NCBI GenBank assembly: GCA_964452105.1
Contig: CAYVLI010000024.1
Location: 9,535-14,963 of the forward strand
Reading direction: 5' to 3'
Length of the DNA: 5,429 bases
Origin: CAYVLI01 sp964452105 [NCBI: uncultured Nitrospinota bacterium]
GTDB taxonomy: Bacteria > JAUXIQ01
The notes under the pieces were generated by a model that was not told the DNA's origin, searched no databases, and was given only the letters and a program-made list of their open reading frames with translations. The translations under genes and the position numbers were made by a program. This document shows, in pieces, positions 1 through 4,701 of this stretch (positions within the stretch are counted from its first letter, which is position 1; every line of letters starts with the position of its first letter).

Positions 1-113
1 CTTACCTCTATTTCACCTTTCTCTTCCGATGCCACCTCCAGGGCATTTTTGCTGAGTGTAGTTCACCTTTGGCCTGGTGGGTCATTACGGAAAACGTCCA
101 ATGTAATCTTCAT
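1..113 (-). pseudogene. Start of a third operon gene, SdhB/FrdB-like N-terminus with an in-frame TGA (partial)
   Basis: An ATG at 111-113 lies 15 nt after the stop of the GcvH-like gene and is preceded by a strong GGGAGGG ribosome binding site, so translation very probably starts here. The first residues, MKITLDVFRNDPPGQR, resemble the opening beta strand of the 2Fe-2S ferredoxin-type domain of succinate dehydrogenase/fumarate reductase iron-sulfur subunits (a '..L.VFR.DP' pattern). Codon 17 (63-65) is TGA, yet the same frame is open again for the remaining 20 codons to the window edge, whereas the other two frames contain stops. Explanations are a nonsense mutation or sequencing error in a longer gene, a very short peptide, or recoding of UGA. 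The residues after TGA do not clearly match SdhB. The family guess rests on about 12 residues and is weak; the start site itself is well supported. Confidence 0.4.
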
Positions 114-128
114 CTTTCCCTCCCTCGT

Positions 129-587
129 TCAGTCCTCTTTCTCTTCTCTCAGTAATCCTTTTTCTCTGTAATCTGCGATTTCTCTTTCAAGCCAGGCTAA
201 TACCTCGTCATCTCCGTGCACTAACTCGGCCAGTTCTCCCTTCAGGTCTGACGGATCGAGGACGACAAACCACCCTTCTCCGTACGGGTCCTCATTGATT
301 ATCCCGGGATTCTCAACAGCTTTCAGGTTCACCTCAAGAATCGTCCCCCCCACGGGTGCCCGCAAAGGTCCCACATATTTCCCGGCCTCGATACTTCCGA
401 ACACCCTTTTCTTGGCCACCACCGCGCCCACGGCTTTAAACCGTATATGCTTCACGCCGCCAGCCGATTTCTGCGCCAGCATGTCCAGGCCGATTCTCAT
501 CCTCCCATCTTCAATCCTCGCCCAAAGATGCTCTTTTCTGTCATAATAGTATTCCCCGGGCAGCTCATAACCGTTTGCTCTTACCAT
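129..587 (-). CDS. GcvH-like lipoyl-carrier protein
   Basis: A 152-residue cytoplasmic protein of the glycine cleavage H-protein family, whose members carry a lipoyl group on one lysine as a swinging arm. Visible family marks are KEHLWAR (18-24, matching the usual KEHEWVR), EAGKYVGPLRAPVGG (67-81) with Lys70 in the place of the lipoylated lysine of ESVK, LEVN (84-87) and NEDPYGEGW (98-106). The ESVK signature is changed to EAGK, and the C-terminus carries a charged extension of roughly 20 residues beyond the typical ~128-residue H protein. Its ATG has an AAGGGAG ribosome site and lies 15 nt after the ArsR-rhodanese stop, so the two are one operon. No gcvT or gcvP is present, so a role outside glycine cleavage is likely, for example as a lipoate-binding protein of sulfur or Hdr-like electron metabolism. 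That role is inference; the fold and lysine are well supported. Confidence 0.88.
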   Translation of the reverse strand: MVRANGYELPGEYYYDRKEHLWARIEDGRMRIGLDMLAQKSAGGVKHIRFKAVGAVVAKKRVFGSIEAGKYVGPLRAPVGGTILEVNLKAVENPGIINEDPYGEGWFVVLDPSDLKGELAELVHGDDEVLAWLEREIADYREKGLLREEKED

Positions 588-602
588 GTGCTCCCTTCCC
601 GC

Positions 603-1286
603 TCAACCGCCTGAGCCGTTCCCATACGCCACAGGCAACCCTCGTGCGCGCCAGTCTAAAACCCCGTCCGTCAACCTCTTGACACGGAAACCCCTGGTTC
701 GAAGCAGCTCCACAGCCTGTACGGCCAGAACACAGTAAGGCCCCCGGCAATAGGCCACAATCTCCTGATTCCCGGGCAGCTCCGAGAGACGGCTCTCCAG
801 CTCCTTCAAAGGGATAGAAACCGCCCCCGGGATGTGACCTGCACGATACTCCTCCACAGGCCGCACATCCAGGACAGTAACTGCCCCCTCACGGGCAAGC
901 GTGAGCAGCGTATGCCGGTCAACAGCATCTAACTCTTCCCGTCCCTCAAGGAAAACCCGCGTAATCTGCTCCAGGTCCGACAGCCTTGCCTCGGCAAGCT
1001 CCCGCAACGCCAGGAAAAATTCCCCCACCCCCTCGTCGGCAAGACGATAGGTGACAAACAGCCCCGCCTTCTCTGCTTCCACCAGGCGTGCACCACGCAA
1101 AACTTGCAAATGCCGAGAAGCATTGGCAACGGTCAATCCCGCCTCCCTGGCTAAAACCTCCACCGTCCGCTCCCCCTGGCAAAGCAAATCCAGGAGCTCC
1201 AGCCGCCTGGGGCTCGAAAACGCCTTCCCTATGCGAGCGAACTGTTCGTAAACGGTATCTTTAAATCGCCGATTCACACTGCCCAT
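603..1286 (-). CDS. ArsR-family HTH regulator fused to a rhodanese domain
   Basis: A 227-residue cytoplasmic DNA-binding protein. Residues about 12-95 form an ArsR/SmtB winged helix-turn-helix; the helix pair around TVEVLAREAGLTVANASRHL (41-60) and the LVEAEKAGLFVTYRLAD wing (68-84) are typical. Residues about 124-220 form a single rhodanese domain with LLDVRP-like VLDVRPVEEYRAGHIPGA (138-155) and the active loop CRGPYC (180-185), where Cys180 would carry the persulfide. The classical ArsR metal site ELCVC is absent: only Cys36 lies in the HTH part. This fusion is a recurrent architecture in bacteria, and sensing of sulfane sulfur through Cys180/Cys185 is a reasonable inference, not shown here. 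The ATG has an AGGAT ribosome site about 8 nt upstream. It is the first gene of the minus-strand operon and a palindrome lies 48 nt upstream, so autoregulation is likely. Confidence 0.92.
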   Translation of the reverse strand: MGSVNRRFKDTVYEQFARIGKAFSSPRRLELLDLLCQGERTVEVLAREAGLTVANASRHLQVLRGARLVEAEKAGLFVTYRLADEGVGEFFLALRELAEARLSDLEQITRVFLEGREELDAVDRHTLLTLAREGAVTVLDVRPVEEYRAGHIPGAVSIPLKELESRLSELPGNQEIVAYCRGPYCVLAVQAVELLRTRGFRVKRLTDGVLDWRARGLPVAYGNGSGG

Positions 1287-1333
1287 AGCCCTATCCTTAA
1301 TCGATTCACGCGACCAATAACACTATCCTAAAT

Positions 1334-1347
1334 TATTCAATTGAATA
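1334..1347. promoter_or_regulatory. Candidate ArsR-type operator, 14-bp perfect palindrome
   Basis: TATTCAATTGAATA is a perfect palindrome in the upstream region of the ArsR-rhodanese gene. ATTC...GAAT half-sites are typical of ArsR-family operators, including sulfide/persulfide sensors of the BigR/SqrR type, although those have a longer spacer than the 4 nt here. A further ATTC lies at 1355-1358. The site would sit at or just after the transcription start predicted from the neighbouring promoter, a suitable place for repression. Function is inferred from sequence only. Confidence 0.5.
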
Positions 1348-1349
1348 CT

Positions 1350-1384
1350 ATATTATTCGACCAGATATATACCTCCTTTGTCAA
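1350..1384 (-). promoter_or_regulatory. Candidate sigma70-type promoter of the ArsR-rhodanese operon
   Basis: On the minus strand a perfect -35 box TTGACA lies at 1379-1384. The best -10 candidate at usual spacing (18 nt) is TCGAAT at 1355-1360, a 4/6 match lacking the conserved second-position A; TATAGT and TAATAT lie a few bases further downstream but at overlong spacing. Transcription from the first would start near 1348, beside the palindrome at 1334-1347. An AAGGAGGT string at 1371-1378 lies in the spacer and has no start codon behind it. The -35 is convincing, the -10 is not. Confidence 0.42.
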
Positions 1385-1407
1385 GCAAAAAAAGCATGAG
1401 TTACCCC

Positions 1408-1439
1408 AAAAAAAAGAATCCCCCGGATGAATCCGGGGG
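1408..1439 (-). terminator. Rho-independent terminator, minus strand
   Basis: A GC-rich hairpin with 8 perfect pairs (CCCCCGGA 1420-1427 with TCCGGGGG 1432-1439, loop TGAA) is followed on the minus strand by ATTC and a run of eight T (1408-1415). This is a canonical intrinsic terminator for leftward transcription. It would end any transcript coming from the DUF2892 remnant and insulate the ArsR-rhodanese promoter that follows. The hairpin also fits as the terminal hairpin of an IS200/IS605-like end. Confidence 0.72.
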
Positions 1440-1499
1440 TTCGTCTCACGCATTCTGCGTGATGAGTGATACTCCCACCCTTAAAAGGGCGGGTATCCT
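1416..1499. repeat. Cluster of three hairpins, possible IS200/IS605-type end remnant
   Basis: Three stem-loops stand shoulder to shoulder: 1420-1439 (the terminator stem), 1445-1466 (TCACGCA/TGCGTGA with loop TTC, extended past one bulge) and 1469-1498, whose core is CCC-A-CCCTT/AAGGG-C-GGG closed by GATA/TATC. On the minus strand the order is a CCCGCCC...GGGTGGG hairpin near a possible gene end, a small hairpin, then a terminal hairpin. This resembles the right ends of IS200/IS605 elements, where tnpB and its omega RNA finish. No tnpA or tnpB reading frame remains, so the mobile-element reading is a recollection-based hypothesis; the hairpins themselves are directly visible. Confidence 0.4.
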
Positions 1500-1510
1500 C
1501 AGGTCATCTT

Positions 1511-1550
1511 CGCTCCCCATCTGTCATTCCCGCTCCCCATCTGTCATTCC
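1511..1550. repeat. Perfect 20-bp tandem duplication
   Basis: CGCTCCCCATCTGTCATTCC occurs at 1511-1530 and again, without any change or spacer, at 1531-1550. The second copy runs straight into the REP-like palindrome, so the left half of that palindrome (TCATTCC) is duplicated. This points to a recent slippage or insertion-associated duplication at the edge of the REP element. Confidence 0.9.
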
Positions 1551-1817
1551 CGCGGAGGCGGGAATCCAGACCGACCAAACATGCTGCGTGGCAGGGGCGC
1601 TGTATGAATAGGCAGCATCTGAAAAAAAGAAATCGCCCCCGGTACCCGGAAGGTATATGGGTGACTGAAGCATGTTGGCTCCCACGAAAACCGTAAAAAA
1701 GAGCCAGTAGAAATGGTGCAGTTGCGACATGACCAGGCTAATTAGTATGAAGATGCCCGCGAATCGGAATACCAGGCGGTCGATATAATCACCGGCCTGA
1801 GAAGCCGGATAACCGCT
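1524..1817 (-). pseudogene. Decayed DUF2892 (YgaP-type) inner-membrane protein
   Basis: The minus-strand frame 1817-1524 contains DRLVFRFAGIFILISLV followed by YWLFFTVFVGANMLQS (1662-1781). This is the two-helix membrane hairpin of DUF2892 proteins, the domain attached to rhodanese in YgaP. The expected end FTGFCP plus LKKLG is missing: after LQS the frame becomes unrelated and reads through the REP element to a TGA. Upstream, a TGA at 1818-1820 precedes the conserved part and no ATG, GTG or TTG occurs in frame until an ATG at 1728-1730 inside the domain, leaving only one helix. A frameshift with the ATG-led frame just upstream (MTGWEIS...) is possible. It lies upstream of the ArsR-rhodanese gene on the same strand, separated by the terminator, suggesting an eroded member of the same sulfur-handling locus. 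Confidence 0.6.
1541..1569. repeat. REP-like palindromic element
   Basis: The core CTGTCATTCCCGC-GGAG-GCGGGAATCCAG contains an 8-bp perfect inverted repeat, ATTCCCGC (1546-1553) and GCGGGAAT (1558-1565), with a 4-nt loop. This is the widespread 'GTCATTCCCGC..GCGGGAATCCAG' intergenic repeat, recognisable because one strand translates as VIPAEAGIQ and the other as WIPASAGMT. It resembles the dRS3 class known from Neisseria but occurs in many proteobacterial lineages. It lies immediately downstream of the decayed DUF2892 frame, which reads through it. Confidence 0.8.
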
Positions 1818-1822
1818 TCAGT

Positions 1823-1851
1823 TTGACTTATCTCCCACCCCGTCATAGATA
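1823..1851 (+). promoter_or_regulatory. Candidate promoter of the VOC-protein gene
   Basis: TTGACT (1823-1828, 5/6 to the -35 consensus) is followed after 17 nt by TAGATA (1846-1851); an overlapping TATAAA begins at 1850 but at 21-nt spacing. Transcription would start about 50 nt ahead of the VOC start codon. The region also covers the 5' edge of the DUF2892 remnant on the other strand, so the promoter may have been taken from that gene's former coding or upstream region. Moderate support only. Confidence 0.4.
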
Positions 1852-1912
1852 TAAATAGTGTAGGAAAACAAGCCCCAGCGATTAAAATTTCTTCGGCGGG
1901 AGAGAGATAATC

Positions 1913-2503
1913 ATGATAAAACTCAATGGAATCAATCACCTGGCCATGGCCACCGGCGACATGGATGCCACCATCCGCTTCTGGAGGGACCTGCTGGGAA
2001 TGAGGTTGGCGGCGGGCATCGGGAAACCGGGCTATCGACACTATTTCTTTCAGATCTCGGAAACAGACCTGATAGCCTTCTTCGAGTGGTCCGATGTAAA
2101 ACCTGTTACGAAAAAGGAACATGGCCGCCCCGTGGAGGGCCCCTTCATATTCGACCACGTCTCCTTCGGCGTGGAGACGGAAGATGGTCTATGGGAGCTC
2201 AAGGACAAACTCTCTGCTGCCGGTTTCGACGTATCTGAGGTCATCGACCACGGCTTCATTCACTCCATCTACGCCCACGACCCCAACGGCATACCCATCG
2301 AGTTCAGCTGGAACGTGGAAGGGCTCGATATCCACAAAAATCCTCGGATGGCCGATTCGGCTCCTTCGGCGGTGACCAGGGAAGGCGTCGAACCACAACC
2401 CGGCAAGTGGCCACCGGTAAAAGAAGCCACTCCCGAAAAAGAGCGCAGGATTTATCCAGGCGCCGGAAGCGAACTCTTCCACGGTATGAAGAAAACGAGC
2501 TAA
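1913..2503 (+). CDS. VOC-superfamily (glyoxalase/extradiol dioxygenase fold) protein
   Basis: A 196-residue soluble protein. Residues about 3-135 form the paired beta-alpha-beta-beta-beta units of a vicinal-oxygen-chelate domain: NHLAMATGDMDATIRFWRDL (8-27) and FDHVSFGVET (80-89). His9, Glu58, His82 and Glu130 (in IPIEF) fall at the four usual metal-ligand positions, so a metal-dependent lyase, isomerase or dioxygenase chemistry is possible; the sequence does not say which. The DPNGIPIEFSW stretch (123-133) is typical of the extradiol-dioxygenase/glyoxalase-I side of the superfamily. Beyond the domain is a Pro- and charge-rich tail of about 60 residues ending in LFHGMKK, longer than a minimal VOC protein. 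The ATG has a GGGAGAGAG ribosome site 6 nt upstream. It is monocistronic, transcribed towards the OYE gene; substrate unknown. Confidence 0.87.
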   Translation: MIKLNGINHLAMATGDMDATIRFWRDLLGMRLAAGIGKPGYRHYFFQISETDLIAFFEWSDVKPVTKKEHGRPVEGPFIFDHVSFGVETEDGLWELKDKLSAAGFDVSEVIDHGFIHSIYAHDPNGIPIEFSWNVEGLDIHKNPRMADSAPSAVTREGVEPQPGKWPPVKEATPEKERRIYPGAGSELFHGMKKTS

Positions 2504-2636
2504 CGGCGGGCATGGGAAGGGAGCGGGTCCATCATGGCTCAAGGAGTCCACCATCGAATCCGCCGTTTCGTCCGGGAGGGTGGAGTGCGGACAGGTCCAG
2601 GCCATCACTGGCTCCTGCACCGCGCTGTATCTGTTT

Positions 2637-3797
2637 TTAATCCTCGAAGATGCACTCCAGACGGCCCTGCTGCAACCTCACCAGGCATCCGTTGCATGAG
2701 ATGCATTTGGCTATCTCCCTGTCCCCCTTGCGAAACCTCTCTATCAGGTGTGGTTCCCTTATCAAAGCGCGGCATAGAGAGATGCAGTCTGCGGTACCTC
2801 CCTCCACTATGCTCTCCATGATGTCGAAGCTCCTGTTGCCCCCCACCAGGAAGAGAGGAATCTTGACCTCCTTCCTCACTTCCCTGGCCCAATCCAGGTA
2901 GTAAGCCTCCTTCTCGCGGGTGTCCACGCCTGTCCTGATATGGTGCCCCGGTTCCTGTTCGACACCCTCGGAGACTTCGATGGCATCCATGCCCGTTTCA
3001 GCGAGCGCCCTGGCCATCTCCACACCTTCGGCTAACTTGAGCCCTCCCTCGATCTGATCCTCGACCCCGAGCTTGATCATGACCGGATAGTCCTCGCCCA
3101 CCGTTTTTCTCACCGATTTATAACATGAGAGGATGAAGCGCATTCGGTTCTCCAGGGGGCCGCCCCATCCATCCGTCCTGCTGTTGGTGGCCGGGGAGGC
3201 GAACTCCGAGATGAGATAGCCGTGGCCGCCGTGGAACTGCACTCCGTCGAAACCTGCCTCCCGCACCCTCCGGGCCGCCTCGCCATAAGCGTTGATGGTC
3301 CTTTCTATCTGCTCTTCGGTCATCTCGAGGGGTTCCATGGCGGTGGTCTTCATCTTGTATTCCGGCGAGCCCTTTTCGGTGTGGGTAACCTCTTCGCTGC
3401 CCTCGAAGGATGCCCACTGCCTTTTCCTCCCCGATGGTGCAAGCGGTCTGATGCCCCTCTGCGCCGCCACGGCGGACTGCGAGCCGGAATCTCCTATCTG
3501 AAGGATCACCTTCGAATCGTAGTTGTGCACCGCTTCAGTCACCTGCTTCATCTTCGCTATAAAGCGGTCATCGTAGATGGCGTTCTGGTTCGGAACGGCC
3601 TGCCCGGTCGGGGTTACGTAAGCGAAGCCGACTACTATCAGGCCTACGCCGCCCTTTGCCAGATCCTCGATGAAGGCAACCGATTCGTCCGTGATTACCC
3701 CGTCCACGGTGGAAAACCCGTCGTGGGTCGCCGACCTGACGAACCTGTTGGGAATCTCTATTCCGCCTATGTTAATGGGCTCGAAAAGTATGGACAT
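2637..3797 (-). CDS. Old Yellow Enzyme family NADH:flavin oxidoreductase with C-terminal Fe-S motif
   Basis: A TIM-barrel FMN enzyme of the 2,4-dienoyl-CoA reductase/OYE-like group, predicted to reduce activated C=C bonds. With the ATG at 3797 it has 386 residues. Marks seen: SATHDGF (22-28), LAKGGVGLIVVGFAYV (47-62), HGGHGYL (189-195) carrying the HxxH substrate/flavin pair, TNSRTDGWGG (204-213), FLVGGNRS (316-323) and LCRALIREP (341-349) in the phosphate-binding part. The end has Cys365, 368, 371 and 382 (CX2CX2CX10C), close to the 4Fe-4S motif of dienoyl-CoA reductases, but the protein stops 4 residues later, so the flavodoxin- and NAD-binding domains of the ~670-residue enzymes are absent. 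The usual QL.H.GR loop reads QIGDSGSQ. A TTG at 3827 would add 10 residues, but a strong AGGGGAGGGG site sits directly before the ATG at 3797. It follows the hydrolase gene by 22 nt. Confidence 0.88.
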   Translation of the reverse strand: MSILFEPINIGGIEIPNRFVRSATHDGFSTVDGVITDESVAFIEDLAKGGVGLIVVGFAYVTPTGQAVPNQNAIYDDRFIAKMKQVTEAVHNYDSKVILQIGDSGSQSAVAAQRGIRPLAPSGRKRQWASFEGSEEVTHTEKGSPEYKMKTTAMEPLEMTEEQIERTINAYGEAARRVREAGFDGVQFHGGHGYLISEFASPATNSRTDGWGGPLENRMRFILSCYKSVRKTVGEDYPVMIKLGVEDQIEGGLKLAEGVEMARALAETGMDAIEVSEGVEQEPGHHIRTGVDTREKEAYYLDWAREVRKEVKIPLFLVGGNRSFDIMESIVEGGTADCISLCRALIREPHLIERFRKGDREIAKCISCNGCLVRLQQGRLECIFED

Positions 3798-3819
3798 TTC
3801 CCCCTCCCCTTTATCCGTT

Positions 3820-4611
3820 TTAGTCAAGGTTGATAAGTTCTTTTATGGCCCTGAAATAGTTCTCCATCCCTCTGTAAAGAATGTCATTGTGGTCGGCGCC
3901 CGGGATAATGAGCAGTTTCTTCAGGGAAGAGGCACTCTGCTCGTAAAGAGCCTTCCCATGGTCTAAAGGCAACAGCGAGTCTTGCTCGCCGTGAATGATC
4001 AGCGTGGGTATGCGGATGGTCGATATCTTGTCTATATTGGAAAATTTCGCGAAACCATCCATGGGCACGTCTTCAACGAAGAGACCAGCCATCTGCATCA
4101 ACCTGTCGGCGTCAGCGAAACCGCTTTCTATAATCAGTCCTTTTATATGCTCCTGGTAATGATAGGCAAGTTCCACCACCGAGGCGCTGCCCAGCGAGCG
4201 CCCCATGAGGTAAAGATTCCCGGGGTAACCCTTGTGCTTCAGCAGGTGCGTCAAAGACTGGTATATGGTATGAGCGTCCCTGTACATTGACGAGATCGTA
4301 GGGGCGCCCGTGCTCAAACCGTATCCTCTGTAATCCGCCACAAAGAAATTTACCCCTATGCGATTATAGAGGGGAGCCAGATCGTCGTGATCGCCCACGG
4401 TCTCTCCGTTGCCGTGAAAATAGAGTATGGTGGGCGAGCCTTTGTCGATGGTATAGAATCTGCAGCATATTTCCACCCCCTCACCGACCGGCAGTACTAC
4501 ATCGGATACATTGGGGGTGTCGTGGGTTCTCGGAAAATCCTTTCTGGGATAGAAGATGAAGGAGAGTATTTCAGGCCGGTCCAGCGCAGAGTAATCCGAT
4601 TCATGCGTCAT
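3820..4611 (-). CDS. Alpha/beta hydrolase (ABHD17/YqkD-like serine hydrolase)
   Basis: A 263-residue cytoplasmic hydrolase with no signal peptide or membrane segment. The catalytic set is complete: oxyanion motif HGNGE (66-70), DYRGYGLSTG (93-102), nucleophile elbow GRSLGS with Ser139, acid Asp211 in HGEQDSLLP, and His241 in GADHND. The N-terminal PRKDFPRTH region and YRGYGLSTG pattern place it with the ABHD13/ABHD17/YqkD-like group, which hydrolyse esters or thioesters, but the substrate cannot be assigned. The stop codon lies 22 nt ahead of the OYE start, so the two are co-transcribed. Upstream only a weak ribosome site (AAGAG) is visible and the 90-nt gap to the SDR contains a strong hairpin. 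A role in hydrolysing an acyl-CoA or ester made by the neighbouring redox enzymes is inference. Confidence 0.85.
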   Translation of the reverse strand: MTHESDYSALDRPEILSFIFYPRKDFPRTHDTPNVSDVVLPVGEGVEICCRFYTIDKGSPTILYFHGNGETVGDHDDLAPLYNRIGVNFFVADYRGYGLSTGAPTISSMYRDAHTIYQSLTHLLKHKGYPGNLYLMGRSLGSASVVELAYHYQEHIKGLIIESGFADADRLMQMAGLFVEDVPMDGFAKFSNIDKISTIRIPTLIIHGEQDSLLPLDHGKALYEQSASSLKKLLIIPGADHNDILYRGMENYFRAIKELINLD

Positions 4612-4658
4612 GAATGACTCTTTTGTTTTGACTTGTATAAAAGTTTTGGGAAGGGGTT

Positions 4659-4692
4659 ATGGGGGAACCTTTTTCCAAAAAGGTTCCCCCAT
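4659..4692. repeat. 34-bp hairpin, 16-bp perfect inverted repeat between SDR and hydrolase genes
   Basis: ATGGGGGAACCTTTTT (4659-4674) is the exact reverse complement of AAAAAGGTTCCCCCAT (4677-4692), separated by only CC. The RNA would fold as a very stable stem. No T-run follows on either strand outside the stem, so it is not a textbook intrinsic terminator. It starts 9 nt beyond the SDR stop and may act as a 3' stabiliser or partial terminator for the SDR message. Similar G-rich, A/T-cored palindromes after genes are common interspersed elements in delta-proteobacteria, so it may be one copy of a family. Confidence 0.75.
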
Positions 4693-4701
4693 GATTATTC
4701 C

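Noticed and set aside
63-65. Genome-wide reassignment of TGA
   Set aside because: The GcvH-like and ArsR-rhodanese genes both end on TGA at the expected places, so TGA is an ordinary stop here.
129-1286. Glycine cleavage operon
   Set aside because: Only an H-like protein is present; no T or P protein in the window and the lipoyl motif is divergent.
1371-1378. AAGGAGGT on the minus strand as a ribosome binding site
   Set aside because: No ATG, GTG or TTG follows at usable distance and the next in-frame codons reach a stop quickly; it lies in the spacer of the candidate promoter.
1511-1550. Two identical 20-bp units as a CRISPR array
   Set aside because: Only two units, directly abutting with no spacers; they belong to a REP-associated duplication.
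1742-2158. 138-residue minus-strand open frame
   Set aside because: Mostly antisense to the VOC gene. Only its last part overlaps the DUF2892 remnant in a different frame, which might reflect a frameshift but gives no recognisable protein.
2189-2620. 143-residue minus-strand open frame covering the VOC tail and the 2504-2636 gap
   Set aside because: Antisense to the VOC gene, composition unlike a real protein and no ribosome site recognised.
2598-2638. Terminator between the convergent VOC and OYE genes
   Set aside because: The only hairpin (CAGGCC with GGCTCCTG) is short and bulged, and the TTTTT run is 16 nt away; not convincing. Nothing else was seen in 2504-2636.
3222-3833. 203-residue plus-strand open frame
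   Set aside because: Entirely antisense to the well-supported OYE gene, with no family resemblance.
4620-4650. Separate promoter for the hydrolase gene in the 90-nt gap
   Set aside because: A TATAC-like -10 can be drawn on the minus strand but the matching -35 position falls in the hairpin with no consensus.
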